Origin: CAZWDL01 sp964632995
GTDB lineage: Bacteria; Bacteroidota; Bacteroidia; Chitinophagales; Saprospiraceae
Length of the DNA: 13,672 nucleotides
Reading direction: 5' to 3'
Assembly: GCA_964632995.1 (NCBI GenBank)
Contig: CAZWDL010000158.1
Coordinates: 1-13,672, forward strand
A program made the translations under genes and the position numbers. Within the stretch, counting starts at the first letter, position 1. Each line of letters starts with the position of its first letter. Below are positions 7,894 to 13,161 of this stretch, one piece after another. The notes beneath the pieces were generated by a model. It did no database searches. It was not told where the DNA came from and worked only from the letters and a program-made list of their open reading frames with translations.

Positions 7894-7927
7894 GGGTCCC
7901 CTCTCCCAAAAGAAGAAGAGGGGACCC
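7894..7927 (-). terminator. Stem-loop downstream of the 177-aa barrel gene
   Basis: Perfect 11-bp stem: GGGTCCCCTCT at 7894-7904 and AGAGGGGACCC at 7917-7927, with a 12-nt loop. It lies 27 nt after the stop codon on the minus strand. The T-tail is weak (GCCATTTTC follows), so termination is likely but not certain. A smaller stem (GACGCT/AGCGTT, about 7941-7956) sits at the stop codon. Confidence 0.6.
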
Positions 7928-7954
7928 GGGCAAGACATCAGACGCTGAGAAGCG

Positions 7955-8488
7955 TTAGAAAGCATACCCAATAGCTACGGTCAAAGAAGGCAGAATGACC
8001 GTGGCGCCGCTGTAGCTGAAGTCAATATCCTCGTAATCACCGCCGAGAAAGGTGAAGTTAGGACCGGCGCCCAGGTCGAGCGTAAAACCGCTATCCCATG
8101 CCCACTGGTAACCTAGTTCCGCACCCAGAGAAAAGGTACTGAAGGAGGCACTTTCCGTGTCTTCATCATCACTCGGACTGCCGAAAGCAAATCCTGCCTG
8201 CGGATTGATGTAAAAGCCGGTCGGCACCTCCACCTTTTTATGGGTGAAGTAATAGCGGTAAGCGACGCCGGCTCCGAAGGTGTTCACCTTTATCCCCCCA
8301 AGCTGATAGAAATAATTGGCTTTCACCAAAACCGAGGAAGAAGCGTTGAGCACGCGTTCATAACCTACATTAAAGTTGCCGAAGGCAAGACTGACGGGCG
8401 CCGTTTTAATGATGTTCCGGCGCTCCTGCGCTTGCATGGCCACGTAAGTGGTTGTACAGAATAGCAAAATCAAAAGAAATTTCTTCAT
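7955..8488 (-). CDS. Small outer-membrane beta-barrel protein (177 aa)
   Basis: Signal peptide MKKFLLILLFCTTTYVAMQAQ, cleaved after QAQ. The mature ~156 residues form about eight amphipathic strands, including VSLAFGNFNVGYERVL, SVLVKANYFYQLGG, FGAGVAYRYYF, TGFYINPQAGFAFG, TFSLGAELGYQWAW, FTLDLGAGPNFTFLGG and LPSLTVAIGYAF. It ends in Phe as outer-membrane barrels do. Size and layout resemble eight-stranded OmpA/OmpW-like or DUF3575-like barrels, but the exact family is not certain. It is monocistronic on the minus strand, with a stem-loop after it and a TACATTTG box about 70 nt upstream of its ATG. Structural or transport role unknown. Confidence 0.85.
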   Translation of the reverse strand: MKKFLLILLFCTTTYVAMQAQERRNIIKTAPVSLAFGNFNVGYERVLNASSSVLVKANYFYQLGGIKVNTFGAGVAYRYYFTHKKVEVPTGFYINPQAGFAFGSPSDDEDTESASFSTFSLGAELGYQWAWDSGFTLDLGAGPNFTFLGGDYEDIDFSYSGATVILPSLTVAIGYAF

Positions 8489-8555
8489 AACATTGTTTTT
8501 AGTCGGGCTTCCTGTTCAGGAAAGATCCACTGGGTTCATTAAATATGATTCGCTG

Positions 8556-8563
8556 CAAATGTA
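8556..8563 (-). promoter_or_regulatory. Candidate Bacteroidota -7 box for the 177-aa barrel gene
   Basis: Read on the minus strand, 8563-8556 is TACATTTG, an exact match to the Bacteroidota -7 consensus TAnnTTTG. It would give a leader of about 60 nt. A TTG lies only 13 nt upstream rather than the usual ~19, so the -33 element is not convincing. Confidence 0.35.
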
Positions 8564-8599
8564 AAGGGGTAAGCAGCAATTGTAAATAGCATGTTGATG

Positions 8600-8996
8600 T
8601 TAGGGCTTAGTCCTCTTCAGGAGGGGGGCTTGATAACTCTTGACTACAGTATTCTGCCCTTGACTTCCGGGGACTGATCCCGTCTTTTTTTGTTTCGGCG
8701 GCTGAGGAAAAACCGGAAGAATCATAATCCCTCCGAAACAAAAAAAGACGGGATGGAGGGCTTTGCCCTTGGGGTGCGGGCTGCTTCGATTTGCTCATTG
8801 CGTAGGAAGAAAAAAGCCTGGCAACTTTTATATCCGCTATTGACTCCAGCCCTAACAGATTCATCCAAACTGAAGGTCTAAAACCGAAAGGAACATGTTT
8901 TCACAGCTCCCCCTCTCCTCAAAATCGAACGGAAAGGATTATACCAAATTTCCGTCTTGAGGAGAGGGGGCTGGGGGGCAGGGCTAACGCATTATG
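8600..8996. repeat. Composite structured repeat, copy B
   Basis: Hairpin module first (leader CCCTTGACTTCCGGGGACTGA from about 8657, stem 8677-8754, then GGCTTTGCCCTTGGGGTGCGGG). A linker follows, then the C/G-rich module: TGACTCCAGCCCTAACAG at about 8842, GAACATGTTTTCACAGC, 14-bp arms at 8909-8922 and 8957-8970. The order matches copy C and is swapped relative to copy A. Arms are conserved among copies while the loop between the 14-bp arms differs. No credible gene. Confidence 0.85.
8677..8754. repeat. Perfect 22-bp stem hairpin of repeat B
   Basis: Bases 8677-8698 and 8733-8754 are exact reverse complements (22 bp) around a 34-nt loop. The stem begins ATCCCGTCTTTTTTT. It is the best-preserved of the three hairpins and lies well upstream of the minus-strand barrel gene, so it does not terminate an obvious gene. 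Confidence 0.85.
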
Positions 8997-9288
8997 ATAA
9001 TTCATCAAGTGTTACGCAGGCTGAAAACATGCCATATGTGGGCGACAGGTCCAGCGATTTCCGGCTACTTCTGCGGTTCTTCTGTTTTTCTGTTCTTCTG
9101 TTCTGCGGTTCTAAACTGTTAACTTTATTTTTCAATCTTTCCCAAGACTTACAGAACCGAAGAATCCCGCTTTTTCAAAAAAAGCGGGAAACAGAGGAAT
9201 TTCGAACCGTAGAAGTATCCAAAATCCGTCCATCCAGGTTGTTATTTGAGGAAAACGAATTAATTTTTTCCATGATGCGTTAGCCCTG
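8979..9288. repeat. Inverted 18-bp pair bounding a 310-bp segment
   Basis: CAGGGCTAACGCATTATG at 8979-8996 and CATGATGCGTTAGCCCTG at 9271-9288 are inverted copies with one mismatch. The right copy also occurs at 36-53 as part of the 55-bp identity with 1-55. Between them are TTCTG-rich direct repeats and a hairpin, but no gene. Confidence 0.75.
9067..9214. repeat. TTCTG-rich tract and complementary purine tract with hairpin
   Basis: 9067-9113 is built of TTCTG/GTTCT units and contains CTGCGGTTCT twice. 9189-9214 holds a near-complement (AACAGAGGAAT...CCGTAGAAG). Between them a perfect 10-bp hairpin lies at 9166-9188 (CCCGCTTTTT, 3-nt loop, AAAAAGCGGG). The hairpin is symmetric enough to act as a terminator in either direction, but no gene ends nearby. 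Confidence 0.6.
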
Positions 9289-9310
9289 GGACTGGGGGGG
9301 TGAGGAGTTA
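9236..9310. repeat. Partial repeat copy matching the left window edge
   Basis: 9236-9290 equals 1-55 exactly, then runs into a G-rich GGGGGGGTGAGGAGT tail like the tails of the composite repeats at 5011, 8971 and 11826. It is thus another junction between the two module types. Confidence 0.85.
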
Positions 9311-9440
9311 AAAGCGGATCAAAAGATTTCCCCGGCCTCCAGCAATCCTCCACATCTCTCGAAACCAGGAGCCACGGGAAAAGGGCCTCCTGGTACGGCG
9401 CCCTAGCCCTGGAAATCAATCATTATGCTTTCAAAAACCC
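9291..9440. other. No recognisable gene
   Basis: Only a short inverted pair (ACCAGGAG 9364-9371, CTCCTGGT 9387-9394) is seen between the partial repeat and the next large inverted repeat. The open frames crossing it have no domain or signal features. Confidence 0.5.
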
Positions 9441-9664
9441 TAGCCCGGATTATTCATGGATTGATCTATTACGAGGCCAAATTGCCTACCATTCTTGCGT
9501 TTGCTCCCCAAAGACCTAAAGGTCGGGGCAGGCGTCGTTCGATACTCACCGTATCTGGGGATACGGTTCCGTGTCTCTCTCCTGCCTGCCCGTCTGGGCG
9601 CGAACGCAAGCCTGGCAACCACTTTGGCCTCTCATGACGAAGAACCCATGAATAATCCGGGCTA
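9441..9664. repeat. 224-bp MITE-like inverted repeat
   Basis: The ends are perfect 19-bp inverted repeats: TAGCCCGGATTATTCATGG at 9441-9459 and its reverse complement at 9646-9664. Complementarity continues inward imperfectly: AGGCCAAA at 9474 with TTTGGCCT at 9623, TTGCGTTTGC at 9495 with GCGAACGCAA near 9600, and GGCAGGCG with CCTGCCTGCC. The whole unit could fold into one long hairpin. No coding capacity is apparent. It lies about 95-125 bp upstream of sulfatase 2. Confidence 0.85.
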
Positions 9665-9788
9665 AATTAAGAGCATATCGAAGCAGCCATAAGCTTTCCG
9701 CCCTCCCCCTCAGTACCTAAATTCGTATCTTCCCTGCTTCAAAACCAATCCAACAGCCATGTCTACGCCCCAGCTAACTTCCATTGCA

Positions 9789-11432
9789 ATGAAAAGCCGA
9801 AAGGCCGCAGCGTTTTTCCCGTTCGCTTACCTGTTGTCAGCCCTCTTTATCCTTTCCTGTTCGCCTGCTTCCTCAAACGAGGAACAGCCCCGCCCCAACA
9901 TCCTCCTCCTCGTCGCCGACGACCTCGGCTACGCCGACCCGGGCTGCTACGGCGGCGATATCGAAACGCCGAACATCGACGCCCTGGCCGCCCGCGGAAT
10001 TCGCTTCAGCCGCTTCCACACCGCGCCCATGTGCGCGCCGACGCGGGCCATGCTGCTCTCGGGCAATGACAACCACATCGCGGGCATGGGCCGCCAGAGC
10101 CTGCGCACCCAGGAGTTCGGCTACGAAGGCCACCTCAGCGAGCGCATCGCCACCATCCCACAGGTGCTGCGGGCGGCGGGCTACCACACCTATATGGCCG
10201 GCAAATGGCACCTGGGGACAGCGCCGGAACACAATCCGCATCAAAAGGGCTTTGAACACTCCTTCGTTCTGCTGGAAGGCGCCGGCAATCATTACGATAA
10301 CCAGGGGCTTTTTGAAAATGCACCGGTCTCGCCCTATACCGAGGACGGACGGACGGCCCAATGGAAAAAGGGCGACTACTCCACCGATTTTTATACCGGC
10401 AAGCTCATCGAATACATCGACCGCCATCGCAGCGACGGCCGCCCCTTCTTCGCCTTCGCCGCCTACACCTCGCCCCACTGGCCGCTACAGGTGGATGAAA
10501 AATATTGGAAGAAGTACGAGGGTCGCTACGACGAGGGGTATGAAAAACTCAAGGAAAAACGGCTGGAAAGTCTCAAACGGGCCGGCATGATCCCCGCCGG
10601 CACCACACTGCCGCCCAACCACCCGCGGGTGACGCCCCGGGATTCACTCTCCCCGGAACAGCAACGCGTGGAAGCCCGCAAAATGGAACTCTACGCCGGC
10701 ATGGTCGACAACCTGGACCACAACATCGGCCGGCTGATCCAACACCTGAAAGACATCGGCGCGTACGACAACACCCTCATCGTCTTTATGTCCGACAACG
10801 GCGCCGCCGCCGAGGACTTCTACTACAACGACCATTACGGCCCCTTCATCCGTCAACACTTCACGGATGACTACGAGGTCATGGGCCAACCGCATTCCTT
10901 CATCTCCTACGGCCCCCAATGGGCGGAGGCCGGCTCCGCACCCTTCCGCTACTTCAAAGGCCAGACTACCGAAGGCGGCATGATCGCCCCCATGATCATC
11001 GCCGGCCCGGGTGTAGAACGCCGGAGAGAAATCGCCCACCAGTTTACTACCCTCATGGACCTCGCCCCCACTATCTATGAGGCGGCCCAAACGCAATACC
11101 CGGAGTCTTTTAATGAAAAACCGCTCTACCCGCTCAAAGGCGCCTCTCTCCTCCCCTTCACCACCGGCGAGGCCGAACAAATCCACGACCCCGACTACGT
11201 CTTCGCCCTCGAACACGGCGGCCGCGCCATGCTGCGCAAAGGCGACTGGAAAATCACCAACCTCAGCCGCCCCTTCTCCGTCGACAGCTTCCAACTCTAC
11301 CGCATCACCAAAGACCTGGCGGAGATGCAGGACCGGAAAGCGGAGGAACCGGAAAAATTCCGGGAGCTGACCGGCGAGTGGGAGCGATATGTGGAGGAGG
11401 TGCGCGTACAGTTCCCGACACCCCGGGAGTGA
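9789..11432 (+). CDS. Sulfatase 2, arylsulfatase A-like S1 family, lipoprotein
   Basis: Family S1 sulfatase, larger than sulfatase 1 (547 aa from ATG 9789; 557 from ATG 9759). The later start is preferred because MKSRKAAAFFPFAYLLSAL is a complete lipoprotein signal with lipobox FILSC; the earlier ATG adds ten polar residues. Counting from 9789: lipid Cys24, DD at 44-45 (VADDLGYAD), CAPTR at 82-86 (Cys82 to formylglycine), SGNDNHIAGM just after it, GKWHLG at 138-143, TSPHWP with His230, SDNGA with Asp336/Asn337, and FKGQTTEGG with Lys390. All catalytic positions are kept. The SGNDNH segment and size suggest the AtsA-like (S1_4) group, which is an inference. The gene is GC-rich compared with most of the window, possibly acquired. 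Flanked by a MITE-like repeat and by composite repeat C. Confidence 0.94.
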   Translation: MKSRKAAAFFPFAYLLSALFILSCSPASSNEEQPRPNILLLVADDLGYADPGCYGGDIETPNIDALAARGIRFSRFHTAPMCAPTRAMLLSGNDNHIAGMGRQSLRTQEFGYEGHLSERIATIPQVLRAAGYHTYMAGKWHLGTAPEHNPHQKGFEHSFVLLEGAGNHYDNQGLFENAPVSPYTEDGRTAQWKKGDYSTDFYTGKLIEYIDRHRSDGRPFFAFAAYTSPHWPLQVDEKYWKKYEGRYDEGYEKLKEKRLESLKRAGMIPAGTTLPPNHPRVTPRDSLSPEQQRVEARKMELYAGMVDNLDHNIGRLIQHLKDIGAYDNTLIVFMSDNGAAAEDFYYNDHYGPFIRQHFTDDYEVMGQPHSFISYGPQWAEAGSAPFRYFKGQTTEGGMIAPMIIAGPGVERRREIAHQFTTLMDLAPTIYEAAQTQYPESFNEKPLYPLKGASLLPFTTGEAEQIHDPDYVFALEHGGRAMLRKGDWKITNLSRPFSVDSFQLYRITKDLAEMQDRKAEEPEKFRELTGEWERYVEEVRVQFPTPRE

Positions 11433-11437
11433 GCCTT

Positions 11438-11468
11438 GTCAGGCCGCCACTTCGAGTGGCGCCCTGAC
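11438..11468 (+). terminator. Stem-loop directly after sulfatase 2
   Basis: GTCAGGCCGCCACT (11438-11451) and AGTGGCGCCCTGAC (11455-11468) pair at 13 of 14 positions with a TCG loop, starting 5 nt after the stop codon. The stem is strong, but no T-run follows, so it may be a terminator or an mRNA-end stabiliser. Confidence 0.55.
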
Positions 11469-11482
11469 TGCGGGAGGGGAGC

Positions 11483-11900
11483 CAATAGCCCTTAACTGCC
11501 GTACTCCGCCCTTAACTTCGGGGCTGATCCCGTCTTTTTTAGTTCCGGCGGCCGAGGAAACTCTGAAAGAATCACCATGCCGCCGAAACAAAAAAAGACG
11601 TGATGGGGGCTTTGCCCTTGGGGTGTGGGTTGCTTCGTTTTGCCCTTATTTTAAAAAGAAAAAAGCTTTTTAGTTAAGATATGTCCTTCATTTCCGCGCT
11701 GACAGGTCGGCAGCTTTACCCAAACCGAAGATCCGAAACCCAAAGGAACAGGTTTTCACAGCTCCCCCTCTCCTCAAAACAAAAGTTTCAGGGTTATCTC
11801 AAACGTACTCTTTGAGGAGAGGGGGCCGGGGGGTGAGGAGTCAAAAAAGCCCGATAAACCTTAACTTCCTTGCTTTGCGCTTAACTTCGGGACTGATCAC
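11483..11900. repeat. Composite structured repeat, copy C, with a partial fourth leader
   Basis: Hairpin module (leader CCCTTAACTTCGGGGCTGATC, arms 11526-11552 and 11579-11605, then GGGCTTTGCCCTTGGGGTGTGG), linker, and C/G-rich module (AAAGGAACAGGTTTTCACAGC, 14-bp arms 11764-11777 and 11812-11825, G-rich tail). A second leader (GCGCTTAACTTCGGGACTGA, about 11878-11897) follows. Instead of a hairpin it joins directly to the rhs stub within the GATC at 11896-11899. Same layout as copy B. Confidence 0.85.
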
Positions 11901-12019
11901 TAATCGGATCCATCCCGGTAAACCGTCCAATAGCCGGATCGTAGTACGCGCCCCGTACGCGTACCAGTTCAGCCCAAAATTCTCATTGAGCTCCTTGCCA
12001 TTATACCGGTACTTACTCT
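11881..12019 (-). pseudogene. rhs C-terminal stub, frameshifted
   Basis: The minus strand encodes the conserved RHS/YD core end: KYRYNGKELNENFGLNWYAY, then GA, then YYDPAIGRFTGMDPISD and QSRS stop. One base is missing between the GA and YYDP codons (about 11947-11949), where the family normally has GAR(Y/W)YDP. The stub is therefore frameshifted as well as cut off from its gene. It belongs to the rhs gene at 13158-13672: placed after that gene's GGENKYRY it restores the usual ENKYRYNGKEL. After DPISD the sequence runs into repeat C instead of a variable tip domain. Confidence 0.85.
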
Positions 12020-12577
12020 TCCTCTAAGCATGGCTTCAAATTTTTCCGCGAGCAATGACTCCACGGAGTAGGCTTGAATTTCCGGTGAATCCATCTCCAG
12101 AAGCGTGGGGAAACGAAGCGTTACCGGCCCTGGAACCACTATATCACCAAAACCGATGTCGATCTGCATCCATTGCCGAATATTTCCTAGGTGAGCCATT
12201 ACCTTTACCCGAACACCGGAGTAATTCCCTTCCTTAACGATCTCAGAAGTTGTCATGCTCGTTGCATCAAATGAAACGCTGTCCGCACTGTACTCTACTT
12301 CGCAAATCTTTTGAAAAATGGACTTGATTTCTTCCAGGTTAGCTTCTGTTTGATGAGCCAGTAAATCCAAGTCAAGGGTGGGCCGGCTGGCCTGGCCCTC
12401 CAGCGCGTAGATTAATACACCTCCCTTAAGGAAAAAATGGTCCTTAAAGGATGATCTAGACAATCTATACAAGAATCGCTCCTGAAAATACCTGGTTATT
12501 GTAAGCTGATGACTTTTATTGCTCGCTTTAGAAACAATTCTGAGTTTGGCCTGGATGGACTTTACAGAGCTTTTCAT
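11969..12577 (-). CDS. AbiEii-type nucleotidyltransferase toxin, C-terminally truncated
   Basis: AbiEii/AbiGii (DUF1814) family toxin, a nucleotidyltransferase-fold protein acting with AbiEi. Visible motifs are FFLKGGVLIYAL (GG at 52-53), RPTLDLDLL with Asp69 and Asp71 (metal-binding DxD), WMQIDIGFGD at 136-145 with third acidic Asp140, and SVESLLAEKFEAML at 171-184. The family normally continues with a KDFYDL-like motif and a helical C-terminal region. Here native sequence ends around residue 186 at the direct repeat, and the last ~16 residues (STGIMARSSMRILG) are an out-of-frame reading of rhs DNA. The toxin is thus probably inactive or altered. Its ATG overlaps the antitoxin stop by 4 nt (ATGA), giving translational coupling. 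Confidence 0.85.
   Translation of the reverse strand: MKSSVKSIQAKLRIVSKASNKSHQLTITRYFQERFLYRLSRSSFKDHFFLKGGVLIYALEGQASRPTLDLDLLAHQTEANLEEIKSIFQKICEVEYSADSVSFDATSMTTSEIVKEGNYSGVRVKVMAHLGNIRQWMQIDIGFGDIVVPGPVTLRFPTLLEMDSPEIQAYSVESLLAEKFEAMLRGRVSTGIMARSSMRILG
12001..12019. repeat. Left 19-bp direct repeat flanking the AbiE cassette
   Basis: TTATACCGGTACTTACTCT; matches 13222-13240 at 18 of 19 positions. Both copies encode the rhs segment (N)KYRY on the minus strand, and the two lie exactly at the edges of the inserted toxin-antitoxin DNA. Confidence 0.85.
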
Positions 12578-13161
12578 ACTAACACCTGGATGTATTGTTT
12601 TACGACAGATGAAATTTTCAGTTGCCGGGAATACTCCATAAGCTTGTTTAGGTTCCGGTCCTTTCGATCCAAGTAATTTCGAACTACTTCCTTGGTCACA
12701 TCCAAGCCGGCTTTATTTCTGAGCTTGATGAAATCACACACCGTTTTTTCCAGGTCATACAATGGAAGCTTCCAATCATTATGCCGATGGGTAGATTTTC
12801 CTACTTCGTATTGTTTTTCTTTCCAGTAATAGAGTTTAATCGGCGGGTATCCCGGCAATTTGACCTTGTCTTTCCAAGGAATAGAAATGTGGTATTCAGA
12901 GGGAACAAAGGTGCTCAGATCGTGCAGAAGCGCCGCTGAGAACAAGCAGAAAATGCCCTGAGGAACAATTTTCCTGGCCTCCTGCCACTCGTCTTCGCCT
13001 TCCGCCCATCGATATACGCCCCTTTTAATCCGCTCGATCTGTTCATTTTGTAATAGTTTTTGAATAAAATAATAGCTCACTCCAGCTCCTTCCAATTCTT
13101 GAGTGGTGAGTACTCCTCCGTTTTTGAGAAAAAGAATTTTTATTTGATCACTTTTCTTCAT
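12574..13161 (-). CDS. AbiEi-type antitoxin and transcriptional regulator
   Basis: 195-aa AbiEi-family antitoxin of a type IV (AbiE) toxin-antitoxin pair; family members repress their own operon and counter the toxin. Residues 1-50 form the winged helix domain: IKILFLKNGGVLTTQELEGA, then SYYFIQKLLQNEQIERIKRG and VYRW. The rest is the AbiEi C-terminal domain (GIFCLFSAALLHDLSTF, YHISIPWKDK, PLYDLEKTVCDFIKLRNK, GLDVTKEVVRNYLDR). Length is as expected and the frame is intact. The ATG overlaps the stop of the interrupted rhs frame by 4 nt (ATGA), so ribosomes finishing the rhs remnant could re-start here. The toxin follows with a second 4-nt overlap. An inverted repeat just upstream is a likely operator. 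Confidence 0.9.
   Translation of the reverse strand: MKKSDQIKILFLKNGGVLTTQELEGAGVSYYFIQKLLQNEQIERIKRGVYRWAEGEDEWQEARKIVPQGIFCLFSAALLHDLSTFVPSEYHISIPWKDKVKLPGYPPIKLYYWKEKQYEVGKSTHRHNDWKLPLYDLEKTVCDFIKLRNKAGLDVTKEVVRNYLDRKDRNLNKLMEYSRQLKISSVVKQYIQVLV

Noticed and set aside
7609..7971. 120-codon minus-strand frame
   Set aside because: It overlaps the end of the barrel gene and runs through the terminator stem; composition shows no domain or signal peptide.
8607..8864. 85-codon minus-strand frame and the 63-codon plus-strand frame over the hairpin of repeat B
   Set aside because: They are open only because of the repeat's poly-A/T and G-rich composition; the equivalent copies A and C do not conserve the frames.
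8600..9300. CRISPR array
   Set aside because: Repeats are few, of unequal spacing and internally palindromic over long arms; there are no regular spacers and no cas genes.
11483..11900. Integron-like gene cassettes with attC sites (gene followed by a structured repeat with CTTAAC-type core)
   Set aside because: One GCTTAAC (about 11879-11885) fits RYYYAAC, but the matching GTTRRRY core is not at the opposite end of the fold, genes lie in both orientations, and no integrase is present. Module order also differs between copies.
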